Shown here: positions 34,865 through 43,710 of the stretch, one piece after another
Layout: each line of letters opens with the position of its first letter
Numbering within the stretch: the first letter of the stretch is position 1
From: Gemmatimonadota bacterium
Lineage (GTDB): Bacteria; Gemmatimonadota; Gemmatimonadetes; Gemmatimonadales; GWC2-71-9
Length of the DNA: 64,000 nucleotides
Direction: 5' to 3'
NCBI GenBank assembly: GCA_027294455.1
Contig: JAPULZ010000204.1
Span: forward strand, 1-64,000
Program-made: the position numbers and the translations under genes
Notes under the pieces: generated by a model
Seen by the model: the letters and a program-made list of their open reading frames with translations, nothing else
Databases searched by the model: none
Told to the model about the DNA's origin: nothing

Positions 34865-35377
34865 ATGTGGACCGAAGAACTCGAATCCCTCGCCGTGAAG
34901 ACGCCGAAGCACGCGTCTGCGTTCAGTGAAGAGATCGCCATCGACGCCCCCATCGAGCGCGTGTGGAGGGTGCTGGCGGATATCGGGTCCGTCCACGCGT
35001 GGAATCCCGGCGTGCGGAGTTCGCGCCTCACCACGCACCATGGCGAAGGTGTGGGCGCCGCGCGCCACTGCAAGCTGGCCGGTCGACGGTACCTGGAGGA
35101 AGTGGTCGTGGACTGGGAACCGCTCAAGCGACTCACCGTACGGATCACGGCAACCAACCTCCCGTTCGAAGCCGCCGATGTTCGTTTCATGCTCCGGGCC
35201 ACCTCGAGCGGCGTCATCGTCAGCGTGTCCCCCCGGTACACCGTCCGATTTGGTTTCCTCGGCACGATCCTGGAGTGGCTCGTCGTCGGGCCGAGGTACC
35301 GCCGGGGGATGAAGGCTCTCCTGGACGGGCTCAAGGCCCACGTCGAAAACCTGAGCGCCGCCAAAGCCGGGCCGTAA
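34865..35377 (+). CDS. SRPBCC (polyketide cyclase/START-like) family protein
   Basis: 170 residues, soluble. The fold shows in EEIAIDAPIERVWRVLADIG (first strand and helix), HAWNPGVRSSRL, EEVVVDWEPLKRLTVRI and the long C-terminal helix RYRRGMKALLDGLKAHVEN. The group includes ligand-binding and dehydratase-type members; no catalytic residue can be assigned. It stands alone, 37 bases before the peptidase gene. Confidence 0.82.
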   Translation: MWTEELESLAVKTPKHASAFSEEIAIDAPIERVWRVLADIGSVHAWNPGVRSSRLTTHHGEGVGAARHCKLAGRRYLEEVVVDWEPLKRLTVRITATNLPFEAADVRFMLRATSSGVIVSVSPRYTVRFGFLGTILEWLVVGPRYRRGMKALLDGLKAHVENLSAAKAGP

Positions 35378-35413
35378 CCCGCCTTCTAACGCTCGTCCCG
35401 GATCCGGGGTACA

Positions 35414-36583
35414 ATGAGCCTCATGCGTGCCATGGTCTTGGTCGTCGCACTCCTTCTCGGCGGAACCGGTGCCGCTCGAGGCCAGGCCCGACTCCCCCTC
35501 GATTGGCCGGCCGTGGCCCGAAAAGTCGTCGGTTGGCTGGCGCTCCTGCCAGGTGAGCGAGTCCTGCTGGTGGCGCATCCCGGCATGTTCGAGGAGCTCG
35601 TGCCCCACCTGCGGTACGAGGTGATGGCGGCGGGCGGCGTCGATCTGGGAGTCGTGGACGTGCTGGCCGGCCCCGTTCCGGCCTCGTGGGACCCGGCCGT
35701 CCTGCGCGGCGGCAGCGGACCGGCGCGGCGGGCCTATCGGGAAGCCTTTGCCGCTGTCGATGCCGCCGTCATGCTGCCGGGCGCCGTACCCGCCCACCCG
35801 GCGTACGCCGCGATGCAGGATCTCCTCACGGACGGCTCCCGCCGGGTCGTGCACTTTCACTGGCTCGAGAACGGCAGCGCGTTTCCCATCGCCGGACAAC
35901 CCCTGCCGCTTCCCGATCGGATCGACGCCGTGTATCAACGCGCACTGCTCGAGACAGACTATGACGCGTTGGCCGCAACGCAGCGTCGGTTCGAGGATGC
36001 GATGCGCGATGCCGAGATCCGTGTGACGACGCCGGCGGGCACCGACCTGCGTTTCCAGATCGGCCTCCGGCCAGTGAACCGTCAGGACGGCGACGCCTCG
36101 AGCGCCAGAGCCGAACGAGCCGTCGTGCTCATCGACCGGGAAATCGAGCTGCCGGCGGGCGCCATCCGCGTCGCACCGCTGGAAGAAACGGTGAACGGGG
36201 CAGTCGCTTTTCCGCCCTCCCAATGGAACGGGAGACCCGTCAGCGGGCTCGTGCTCCGATTCGAAGAGGGTCGAGTCACCGACATGGATGCGGACTCGGG
36301 AGTCGAGTTCGCCGCCGCCGAGATGCAAGCGGCGGGCGAGGCGGGCCGGCGCTTCCGCGAGTTCGCCCTGGGCTTCAATCCATTGCTTGCCGTGCCGGAG
36401 GAGCAGCCGTGGGTTCCGTACTATGGCTACGGCGCCGGCGTTGTACGGTTGTCGTTGGGGGACAACTCGGAGCTGGGCGGCCGGGTGACCGGTGGCTACG
36501 TGCGGTGGAATTTTTTCGCCGACGCCACGGTCACGGTGGGCAACACGGTCTGGGTTCGCGATGGAAAGCTCGTGATGGACTGA
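35414..36583 (+). CDS. Secreted M29-like aminopeptidase
   Basis: 389 residues. A signal peptide (MVLVVALLLGGTGAARGQ) is unusual for the otherwise cytoplasmic M29 (aminopeptidase T) family. The body fits that family in layout: VARKVVGWLALLPGERVLLV, then TDYDALAATQRRFEDAMRDA and RVTTPAGTDLRFQIG. Expected metal ligands near the end are only partly visible (EETVNGAVAFPPS, DSGVEFAAAEMQ, FALGFNP, GYGAGVVRLSLGDNSELGG). Activity is therefore uncertain; a start at 35423 is also possible. Confidence 0.65.
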   Translation: MSLMRAMVLVVALLLGGTGAARGQARLPLDWPAVARKVVGWLALLPGERVLLVAHPGMFEELVPHLRYEVMAAGGVDLGVVDVLAGPVPASWDPAVLRGGSGPARRAYREAFAAVDAAVMLPGAVPAHPAYAAMQDLLTDGSRRVVHFHWLENGSAFPIAGQPLPLPDRIDAVYQRALLETDYDALAATQRRFEDAMRDAEIRVTTPAGTDLRFQIGLRPVNRQDGDASSARAERAVVLIDREIELPAGAIRVAPLEETVNGAVAFPPSQWNGRPVSGLVLRFEEGRVTDMDADSGVEFAAAEMQAAGEAGRRFREFALGFNPLLAVPEEQPWVPYYGYGAGVVRLSLGDNSELGGRVTGGYVRWNFFADATVTVGNTVWVRDGKLVMD

Positions 36584-36605
36584 ATGTCAACACAATCACT
36601 GACCT

Positions 36606-37658
36606 ATGCAAAAGAACATCGTCGTATTCTCCGACGGAACCGGCCAGGAGGGCGGGAAAAGGTACAACACCAACGTCTACAAGCTGTTCAACATGGTGTT
36701 GGATCGCAGTCCCGAGCAAATCGCGTACTACGATCGGGGGCTCGGCACCGGCTGGCGGAAGGTCTTGGGTAACGCCGCCGGCATGGGCATCTCCCAGAAC
36801 ATCCGCGACTGCTATCGGTTCATATTCGAAAATTACGTCGCGGGAGACAGGATCTATCTCTTTGGCTTCAGTCGCGGCGCCGCGACTGTGCGCAGCCTCT
36901 CGAGCTTCATCCACTTGTTCGGCCTTCTGCCAAAATCGAGGCCGGAGCTCATCAAGCAGGCGTACCGAATATACAAGACCCGCAACAAAGAGCGGCGGGA
37001 CGCCGAGGCGAAGCGGTTCATCGCGCTAAACCACACCATGTGGTGCCGCATCGAGTTTCTCGGCGTGTGGGACACCGTGGCCGCGCTCGGCATTCCCTGG
37101 AAGGCCATCGACGTCATCGTGGACAAGATTCCGATATTTCAGCACAAGTTCCAAGACCTGCGCCTCAGCGACAGCGTGAGCAACGGCTACCACGCCCTGG
37201 CCCTCGACGATCAGCGCAAGACATTCCACCCCACCTTGTGGCAGAAGGAGCTGGCCCCGCACCAAACCGTCAAACAGGTGTGGTTTTGCGGCATGCACAC
37301 CGACGTTGGCGGCGGCTACGCGGAGCAGCAGCTCTCCGACATCCCGCTCGCCTGGATGACGCGCATGGCGCTGAGCCATGGCCTCAAGGTGTGGCCCAAG
37401 CACAAGGTACACGTGCAGGGCGACGTCAACGGGATGATGCACGACTCCCGCGGTAGCTTCTTGGCCAAGTTGTATCGCAAGGCGGAGAGAACTTGGGACG
37501 CGGCACGCTGTGACACCCCGGTGGTGCACGAGAGCGTACTCGCACGGACGCGCAATCCCCGGAACACGGACGACCCGCCGTACAAGCCCTGGATCCTCGA
37601 TCCCAAGTACGACCACCAGGTGGAGCCCGGAGACGACAAGACGCTGCCGCTTCTTTGA
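36606..37658 (+). CDS. DUF2235 alpha/beta-hydrolase (Tle1-like)
   Basis: 350 residues with no signal peptide. Hallmarks of DUF2235: FSDGTGQEG near the start, YYDRGLGTGW, the nucleophile elbow GFSRGAATVRS, GVWDTVAALG and MHTDVGGGY. These match type VI lipase effectors of the Tle1 group and also stand-alone hydrolases. No VgrG, PAAR or other secretion gene is nearby, so a housekeeping phospholipase or esterase is as likely. A small membrane protein gene follows after 9 bases. Confidence 0.87.
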   Translation: MQKNIVVFSDGTGQEGGKRYNTNVYKLFNMVLDRSPEQIAYYDRGLGTGWRKVLGNAAGMGISQNIRDCYRFIFENYVAGDRIYLFGFSRGAATVRSLSSFIHLFGLLPKSRPELIKQAYRIYKTRNKERRDAEAKRFIALNHTMWCRIEFLGVWDTVAALGIPWKAIDVIVDKIPIFQHKFQDLRLSDSVSNGYHALALDDQRKTFHPTLWQKELAPHQTVKQVWFCGMHTDVGGGYAEQQLSDIPLAWMTRMALSHGLKVWPKHKVHVQGDVNGMMHDSRGSFLAKLYRKAERTWDAARCDTPVVHESVLARTRNPRNTDDPPYKPWILDPKYDHQVEPGDDKTLPLL

Positions 37659-37667
37659 CGCGATGAC

Positions 37668-37976
37668 ATGATCGAGCTCATCTTCGCTCCCATACTCCCG
37701 GTTCTCGTGTTTCCGCCGCTGGCATTCATCCCCTCCGTGGTGTTCCTCGTCTACTTCTACCGGTACCGCCCGCGCGTGAATCGTCCCACGATGCTGGCCC
37801 TTCTGCTGCCCGCGGTGCTGTGGATGGTCTACGGTGTGTACGAAATCCGCATGTTCTTCTGGTCTCAGACCGTGACCGCCCCAATCCGAATCGATCTCCT
37901 CTTGATCGTGCCCGTCCTTGACCTGCTGCTAGCGATCGGGATCGTCGGGTGCATGGCAGCTCGCCGAGCTCCATAG
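37668..37976 (+). CDS. Small three-helix membrane protein
   Basis: 102 residues with three hydrophobic helices: about 4-28 (FAPILPVLVFPPLAFIPSVV), 40-60 (MLALLLPAVLWMVYGVYEIR) and 74-95 (IDLLLIVPVLDLLLAIGIVG). It is 9 bases after the DUF2235 gene, so cotranscribed. I do not recognise the family. An immunity-like or membrane-partner role to the hydrolase is a guess from position only. Confidence 0.65.
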   Translation: MIELIFAPILPVLVFPPLAFIPSVVFLVYFYRYRPRVNRPTMLALLLPAVLWMVYGVYEIRMFFWSQTVTAPIRIDLLLIVPVLDLLLAIGIVGCMAARRAP

Positions 37977-38193
37977 GGATTCCAGATTGGTGATTCGAGA
38001 TTGGAGGTGGTGAGGCGGAACCGCGGTCGAACCACTTGGCCTTCGCACCAATTGGTTCGCCGCTGCAGGCCGGTGCCTTGCGGAGCGCACGTTGGTGAGC
38101 AGCGGCGCTGCTTGGGATCCCACCGAATGAGCGAATCACGCTGCGCGGAGCGAGGCACCGGCCTGCGGTGGCGAGGGTGAGAAAGAGCTTGGC
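37977..38193. repeat. Inverted-repeat island between convergent genes
   Basis: The 217-base gap holds GCAGGCCGGTGCCT (38065-38078) and its exact inverse (38153-38166), 74 bases apart. Inside is a hairpin AGCAGC, GGC, GCTGCT (38098-38112). Before the arms is a GATT-rich stretch, AGATTGGTGATTCGAGATTG. This could be a MITE-like or REP-like element or a long hairpin terminator. No gene is seen. Confidence 0.55.
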
Positions 38194-38805
38194 CTACTCC
38201 TCGAGACTCTTCAACTCCTCCGCGAGAATCGCCTGCTCCTCGGCCGACAGCCCGGTAGAAGCGTCCACCTCCACCCCCACCGCGACTGCCACCCGATGTG
38301 CCCGGCGCAAGTACAGCGCGAGGAAGGCACCCGCGGTCGCAATGAACGCGCCGGGCATGACGTAGGCGATCAGGTTGAACCCTTCGGCCGCAGGAGCCAT
38401 CAGGTATTCGGCGCCGTGCTCGTTCACGTACGCGTTGATGATTTCCTTCGCGGTCAACCCGGCCGTGGCCTGTTCGACGATCGTCGCGTGGTGGGCGGGC
38501 CAGAAACCACATGTGAAATCCGTGAGGCGACACTCGTACACGTTGTGCAGGCATCCACAGGTGCACTTCAGCTTGGTCTCGACGTCGATGATGAACGGGT
38601 TGTTGTCGTAGGGGGTCGTGAACAGTTGACCCCGGCGCGGCACGAAACGCTCCCCGTCGCCGATCGGCGCACCCGGCATGCGGCGCTCGCCATTCGAGAC
38701 CGGCACTTGCCGCGCCCGACCGCTACGGGGGAGCGCGAGCAGTCCCAATCCCAGTCCCAGTCCCGTTCGCAAAACCGCCCGGCGGCTCATCGTCATGGTT
38801 TCCAT
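38194..38805 (-). CDS. CcmH-like protein with Tat-type signal
   Basis: About 203 residues from ATG 38805 (AGGA 8 bases before); the frame is open 22 codons further. The leader has a twin-arginine motif (SRRAVLR) and a core of Gly-Leu repeats coded by four 6-bp units (38741-38764). The domain near 85-140 has KCTCGCLHNVYECR and DFTCGFW, reminiscent of the cysteine motif of CcmH/CycL cytochrome c maturation proteins, followed by TAKEIINAYVNEHGAEYLM, the typical CcmH helix. One membrane helix follows (AYVMPGAFIATAGAFLALYL) and an acidic tail. Haem ligation or thiol reduction is inferred. No other ccm gene is in view. Confidence 0.72.
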   Translation of the reverse strand: METMTMSRRAVLRTGLGLGLGLLALPRSGRARQVPVSNGERRMPGAPIGDGERFVPRRGQLFTTPYDNNPFIIDVETKLKCTCGCLHNVYECRLTDFTCGFWPAHHATIVEQATAGLTAKEIINAYVNEHGAEYLMAPAAEGFNLIAYVMPGAFIATAGAFLALYLRRAHRVAVAVGVEVDASTGLSAEEQAILAEELKSLEE

Positions 38806-38992
38806 GAATATCCTGCGACTCTCTTCCAGCTCGGTTACAACCTCGACCGCGTCGCGTGACGCGATCGTCATGAGGAAGTTAAGGTATTCTCACCAGCGGG
38901 GAGAGGGTGGAGGCCACGCCTGACAGATAGCGGTGTCCCCGCGTGGCGGCGAGCCCCGATAGCCTCCCCTAACCATGTGCAATGAAACAACT

Positions 38993-38998
38993 TATAAT
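38993..38998 (+). promoter_or_regulatory. Perfect -10 box before the response regulator
   Basis: TATAAT stands 42 bases before the ATG at 39041, in an AT-rich patch. No good -35 is seen. It argues against the in-frame GTG at 38975, which would lie upstream of the -10. Confidence 0.5.
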
Positions 38999-39040
38999 AC
39001 AAACTCGACTCGTTGTCAGGACACGGCGCTCAAGGCTAAG

Positions 39041-40420
39041 ATGACCAAGCACAACCACGACCCGCACCTCCTCATCGCCGACGACCAGCCGGACGTCCTC
39101 GAAGCCCTCCGGATGCTGCTCAAGAGCGAAGGGTTTTCCGTCGACACCGTCACCTCGCCCGCGAAGACCCTCTCCGCCGTGGAGTCCCGAGAATACGACC
39201 TGCTCTTGATGGACATGAACTACACCCGGGACACCACTTCCGGCATCGAGGGACTGGATCTGCTCTCCCGCATCCAGGCCCTCGACAGCAACCTGCCGGT
39301 GGTGGTGATGACAGCGTGGGGCAGCGTGGAAGGGGCCGTGGAATGCATGCGTCGCGGGGCCAAGGACTACGTGGAGAAGCCGTGGGACGATGGGCGGCTC
39401 CTGGCCACCCTCGGCACCCAGTTGGAGCTGGGCCGGGCCCTCCGCCGCAGCCAACGGCTGGAAGATGAGAACCGCCGACTGCGCCGGGACGGTCTCCCCG
39501 ATTTCATCGCGGGCTCGAAGGCAATGAAGCCGGTGCTGCAGCTGATGGAGCGCATCGCCCCCTCCGACGCCAACGTGCTGATAACCGGGGAACACGGGAC
39601 CGGGAAAGAAGTCACGGCGCAGTGGCTCCACGCCGCGTCGGAGCGTGCCGGCAACGCCCTCGTCACCGTGAATGCGGCAGGGCTCTCGGAAGGCGTCTTC
39701 GAAAGCGAGATCTTCGGTCACGTCCGCGGGGCGTTTACCGACGCCAAAACCGATCGCGTCGGGTGTTTCGAATTGGCCGACGGCGGCACGCTCTTCATGG
39801 ACGAGGTCGCGAACGTGGGCCCCCGGGAGCAGGCCAAGCTGTTGCGCGTGATCGAAACGGGCGAGCTCCAACGCGTGGGATCGTCCAAGATGCGCCGAGT
39901 GGACGTTCGCATCCTCAGCGCCACCAATTCCAACGTGGTCAAAGAAGTGCAAGAAGGACGGTTTCGCGAGGACCTGCTGTACCGGCTCAATACCGTGGAG
40001 ATCCATCTGCCCCCGCTGCGCGACCGGGTCGACGACATCCCCGCGCTGGCGCAGTACTACCTTGCCCGGCTCACCGACCGGTACCGCAAGTCACTGGCAT
40101 TCGACGCCGCCGCAATGCAGGCGCTCACCAACCACACCTGGCCCGGCAACATCCGCGAGCTGGCTCACGTGGTCGAGCGATCCATCCTGATGGCGCAGGG
40201 TAATACGATTTCGGTGGGAGACCTCGGGCTACGCCCGAGGACCGACAGCAGTTCGCATCTGGAAGGCATGACGATCGACGATGCCGAGAAGCACTTGATT
40301 CAAAAGGCCCTCGAACGATACGCCGGGAACGTGAGCGACGCGGCGGAATCACTCGGCTTGAGTCGCAGCGCCCTCTACCGGCGACTGCAACGCCACGGTA
40401 TCAATGCCGATGGGCCCTGA
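39041..40420 (+). CDS. NtrC-family sigma-54 response regulator
   Basis: 459 residues. Receiver at 5-125: Asp pair in IADDQPD, acceptor Asp in LLLMDMNY, Lys in VEKPWDD. The AAA+ domain (about 150-385) has Walker A GEHGTGKE, Walker B GGTLFMDEV and the arginine fingers in FREDLLYRLN. The sigma-54 contact loop reads GAFTDA where the consensus is GAFTGA. A Fis-type helix-turn-helix ends the protein (NVSDAAESLGLSRSALYRRL). The start follows a TATAAT box. The stop overlaps the kinase gene by 17 bases, so the two are one operon and a cognate pair. Confidence 0.9.
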   Translation: MTKHNHDPHLLIADDQPDVLEALRMLLKSEGFSVDTVTSPAKTLSAVESREYDLLLMDMNYTRDTTSGIEGLDLLSRIQALDSNLPVVVMTAWGSVEGAVECMRRGAKDYVEKPWDDGRLLATLGTQLELGRALRRSQRLEDENRRLRRDGLPDFIAGSKAMKPVLQLMERIAPSDANVLITGEHGTGKEVTAQWLHAASERAGNALVTVNAAGLSEGVFESEIFGHVRGAFTDAKTDRVGCFELADGGTLFMDEVANVGPREQAKLLRVIETGELQRVGSSKMRRVDVRILSATNSNVVKEVQEGRFREDLLYRLNTVEIHLPPLRDRVDDIPALAQYYLARLTDRYRKSLAFDAAAMQALTNHTWPGNIRELAHVVERSILMAQGNTISVGDLGLRPRTDSSSHLEGMTIDDAEKHLIQKALERYAGNVSDAAESLGLSRSALYRRLQRHGINADGP

Positions 40421-41756
40421 TCGGAAACGCAGGCGAATCAGCCACGACGTCAAGATTTTCTTCATGGCCATCGCCGCCGGGTTGCCGGCGGCGATCTTGG
40501 GCTTGGTGCTGCTCTGGACCGGCGACTGGTCGTCGAGGGTCCAGTGGACCCTCACGGTCGTGGTCGTTCTCACCTGGCAAGGTTTCGCGTTTGCACTGCG
40601 CCAACACGTGATCCGACCACTCCAAACCATCTCCAACATGCTGGGCGCCCTCCAGGAGGGTGACTACTCCATTCGCGCCCGCCAGTTTCATGCCGACGAC
40701 GCCCTGGGGTTGGCCATGACCGAGGTCAATGCCCTCGCCGAGACCCTCCGCCAAGGGCGTCTCGACGCGGTGGAGGCCACGGCACTCCTCTCGAAAGTCA
40801 TGGAGGAGATCGACGTGGCGGCGTTCACCTTCGACGGGGAGGGCACGCTCAAGCTGGTCAACCGCGGCGGGGAACGCCTGCTCGGCGGCACCGCGGCGAA
40901 CTTGATCGGCCAGACCGCCCAGGAGCTCGACCTCGAAGAGGTGCTGGAAGGGGAGACCCCCCGCCTGATGGAACACGCTTTCGGCGGCAAGGGGGGCCGG
41001 TGGGAATTGCGGCGCACGGTGTTCCGCGAAAACGGCTTGCCCCACCAGCTCGTTGTGCTCTCCGATCTCACGCGCGCGTTGCGCCAGGAAGAGCGCCAGG
41101 CATGGCAGCGTCTCGTCCAGGTGTTGCGCCACGAGATCAACAACTCCCTGGCGCCGATTCAGTCGCTCTCGGGGACGATGCGACGCATGATGGTGCGCGA
41201 TCCCCGACCGGCCGATTGGGAGGAAGACCTGGGCCAGGGGCTCTCGATCATCTCCGAGCGCGCGGCGGCATTGAGCCGCTTCATGGCCTCGTACGCCCAG
41301 CTCACCCACTTGCCGAAGCCGACCATCAAGCCGCTGGACGTCGAGAAGTGGGTCAGACGTGTGGCCCGCCTGGAAACCCGGCTCAAAGTCGATGTCGTCC
41401 AGGGTCCATCCATCTCCATTCACGCGGACGGCGATCAGCTCGACCAGCTCCTCATCAACCTCGTACGCAACGGCGTGGATGCCGCCCTCGAGACCGGCGG
41501 CGGTGTCCGCGTCAGATGGAAGCGCCGCACGGATGGCGAGGAGTATGTCGAGGTATCGGTTCAGGACGACGGTCCGGGACTCTCCAACACGGACAACCTG
41601 TTCGTCCCGTTCTTCACCACCAAGCCGCAAGGCTCGGGCATCGGGCTCGCCCTGTGCCGCCAGATCGCGGAGGCCCACGGGGGCAACCTCGCCCTCGCGA
41701 ACCGCGAGGATGGTGGGCGGGGGTGCGAAGCAACGGTCCGGCTCCCGGCCGCGTAA
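40404..41756 (+). CDS. NtrY-like sensor histidine kinase
   Basis: 450 residues. Two N-terminal helices (about 18-38 and 45-63), a HAMP-like segment (IRPLQTISNMLGALQEGDY), a PAS domain (about 130-215) and a kinase core. The H-box is VLRHEINNSLAPIQSLSGT; N-box LINLVRNGVDAAL, G1 DDGPGL, F-box FVPFFTTK and G2 GSGIGLALCR are intact. This order is that of NtrY-type kinases. The start lies inside the end of the NtrC-type gene. The signal is unknown; there is no large periplasmic sensor. Confidence 0.88.
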   Translation: MPMGPDRKRRRISHDVKIFFMAIAAGLPAAILGLVLLWTGDWSSRVQWTLTVVVVLTWQGFAFALRQHVIRPLQTISNMLGALQEGDYSIRARQFHADDALGLAMTEVNALAETLRQGRLDAVEATALLSKVMEEIDVAAFTFDGEGTLKLVNRGGERLLGGTAANLIGQTAQELDLEEVLEGETPRLMEHAFGGKGGRWELRRTVFRENGLPHQLVVLSDLTRALRQEERQAWQRLVQVLRHEINNSLAPIQSLSGTMRRMMVRDPRPADWEEDLGQGLSIISERAAALSRFMASYAQLTHLPKPTIKPLDVEKWVRRVARLETRLKVDVVQGPSISIHADGDQLDQLLINLVRNGVDAALETGGGVRVRWKRRTDGEEYVEVSVQDDGPGLSNTDNLFVPFFTTKPQGSGIGLALCRQIAEAHGGNLALANREDGGRGCEATVRLPAA

Positions 41757-42479
41757 GTGCCCCTCCGAACGCGGCGTCTCCACCGCTTTCTCACCGACCG
41801 CAGATCGGGTGCGGCCGAGCTAGCCCAGGCAGCCCTCGCGATCATGGACGACGCCCGGGGCCGCGACGCGACCCCGGCGGAACTCGAACGGCTGGGCCGG
41901 CGGTTGTGCCGCGCCCATGCGACCATGGCCTCTGTGTGGAACGCGGTTCACACCACCGAGCCGGCCGCCTTCGCCCGGGCACTGCGACGGGACATGCGCG
42001 CGACCGTGCGAACCGCCCGCCAGCATTTCCCGTCCCGCGCCGTCGTGCTCACCTTGAGCTACTCCTCGACGGTGCTGGCCGCGCTGTCACGGCGCGACCT
42101 TCGCGTCGTGGTCGCCGAGAGTCTCCCTGGAGGTGAAGGACGCACGACCGCACGCCGGTTGTCCCGCGAGGGCGTGCGCGCGAGCATCGTGCAAGACACC
42201 ATGATCGCAGTGGCGGCGGAACGCGCCCACTGCGGCGCGGTGGGGGCCGATGCCGTCACCCCGGACGCGGTGATCAACAAGGTGGGCACCCGACTGTTGG
42301 CGCTGGCATGCCGCGAGGCCGGCATCCCCTGCTACGTGCTCGCGGACTCGTCCAAGTTCGTCTCGTCCGACTGGCCCCAACCCGATCTCGCGCGGCATCG
42401 ACTCTTCGAGGCGACGCCACTACCGCTCTTCACCGCAGTCCTGTCGGGACGAGCGGCGGAAACCGGATCGGCCGTTTAG
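41757..42479 (+). CDS. eIF-2B/IF-2B alpha-subunit-like protein
   Basis: 240 residues, starting at a GTG that abuts the kinase stop. The C-terminal half has the Rossmann-like core of the family: AVVLTLSYSSTVLAAL, VVVAESLPGGEGRTTARRL, GADAVTPDAVINKVGTRLLA and CYVLADSSKFV. Bacterial and archaeal members include ribose-1,5-bisphosphate isomerase and methylthioribose-1-phosphate isomerase. The Cys and Asp used by the latter are not clearly present, so the reaction is unknown. It is contiguous with the two-component pair. Confidence 0.75.
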   Translation: MPLRTRRLHRFLTDRRSGAAELAQAALAIMDDARGRDATPAELERLGRRLCRAHATMASVWNAVHTTEPAAFARALRRDMRATVRTARQHFPSRAVVLTLSYSSTVLAALSRRDLRVVVAESLPGGEGRTTARRLSREGVRASIVQDTMIAVAAERAHCGAVGADAVTPDAVINKVGTRLLALACREAGIPCYVLADSSKFVSSDWPQPDLARHRLFEATPLPLFTAVLSGRAAETGSAV

Positions 42480-42522
42480 ATTCCGTCCGCCAGCGTTATC
42501 GCTCTCGACCTCTGGAGCCCCC

Positions 42523-43707
42523 ATGACGTCCAGTCCGGCAATGGTCCCTCCTCCCTTGACGATCCTCTCTGAAGACGAGGTCATGTTCCGGGATGCGGTA
42601 AGGGGGTTTGCCGAGTCGGAGGTTGGGCCCCGCGTCGAGGCCATGGAACGCGCCGCGGCGTTCGACCGGACTTTGATCGCGAAGTTCACCGAGCTCGGGC
42701 TCATGGGTATCGACGTCGACACGGAGTACGGGGGCTCGGGAGGTTCGTTCTTCATGACGGTGCTCGCGGTGGAGGAGTTATCCGCGGTCGATGCGTCGAC
42801 GGCCATTCTGGTCGACGTCCAGAACACCCTGGTGAATCTGCCGATCATGGATTGGGGCACCGACGCGATCAAGCAGCGGTTCCTTCCGAGACTCGTGGGT
42901 GGCGCGGTCGGCGCGTACGCCCTATCGGAGCCGGGGTCCGGCTCCGATGCCTTCGGACTTCAGACGCGAGCCCGGCAGGACGGCGATCATTGGGTTCTGA
43001 ACGGCACCAAACTCTGGATCACCAACGGCAGTGAGGCCGAGATCTACCTCGTGTTTGCCACCGTGGATCCCGCTCTCGGCTACAAGGGTATTACCGCCTT
43101 CATGATCGAACGGGACTTCGATGGGTTTGCCGTCGGCAAGAAGGAAGACAAGCTCGGCATTCGGGCGTCAAGTACCACTGAGTTGATATTGGAAGGCTGT
43201 CGCGTTCCCGCCGAGAATATCCTCGGAGAAGTGGGCCGGGGATACAAGGTGGCCATCGAAACGCTCAACGGGGGCCGGATCGGTATCGGCGCGCAGATGT
43301 TGGGCGTGGCGCGGGGGGCGCTCAACGCGGCCCTCAAGCACATCCGGGAGCGGAAGCAGTTCGACAAGAAGCTCGCGGAGTTTCAAGGCGTGCAGTTCCA
43401 GATCGCCCAGGCCGCGACCGAATTCGAAGCGGCCCGCCTCACCGTGTACAACGCCGCCCGTCTGCGCGACGCGGGACAGCCGTACAGCAAGGAAGCCGCG
43501 ATGGCCAAGCTCTTCTCGTCCCAGGTCGCCGAGCGGGTGACCAGCCTCTGCGTCGAGCTGCTGGGCGGATACGGTTATAGTAAGGAATACCCTGTCGAGA
43601 AGTTTTACCGGGATGCCAAGATCGGGACGATCTACGAGGGAACGAGCAATATGCAGCTCCACACCATTGCGAAGATTGTGCTCGGCGAGGGGGCCGTCGG
43701 TCGGTAG
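42523..43707 (+). CDS. Acyl-CoA dehydrogenase (short/branched-chain type)
   Basis: 394 residues, FAD flavoprotein. Motifs: AYALSEPGSGSDAFG and WITNGSEAEIYLVF around the flavin, RIGIGAQMLGVARGAL, QFDKKLAEFQGVQFQIA and the C-terminal catalytic block DAKIGTIYEGTSNMQL, whose Glu is the expected base. GGAG lies 7 bases before the ATG. It oxidises an acyl-CoA to the enoyl-CoA, passing electrons to ETF; isobutyryl- or 2-methylbutyryl-CoA from amino-acid breakdown would fit the neighbouring peptide-use genes. Substrate chain length is not certain. Confidence 0.92.
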   Translation: MTSSPAMVPPPLTILSEDEVMFRDAVRGFAESEVGPRVEAMERAAAFDRTLIAKFTELGLMGIDVDTEYGGSGGSFFMTVLAVEELSAVDASTAILVDVQNTLVNLPIMDWGTDAIKQRFLPRLVGGAVGAYALSEPGSGSDAFGLQTRARQDGDHWVLNGTKLWITNGSEAEIYLVFATVDPALGYKGITAFMIERDFDGFAVGKKEDKLGIRASSTTELILEGCRVPAENILGEVGRGYKVAIETLNGGRIGIGAQMLGVARGALNAALKHIRERKQFDKKLAEFQGVQFQIAQAATEFEAARLTVYNAARLRDAGQPYSKEAAMAKLFSSQVAERVTSLCVELLGGYGYSKEYPVEKFYRDAKIGTIYEGTSNMQLHTIAKIVLGEGAVGR

Positions 43708-43710
43708 CCG

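Noticed and set aside
36606-37976. Type VI effector-immunity module
   Set aside because: No VgrG, Hcp, PAAR or adaptor gene nearby; kept only as a low-level possibility in the findings.
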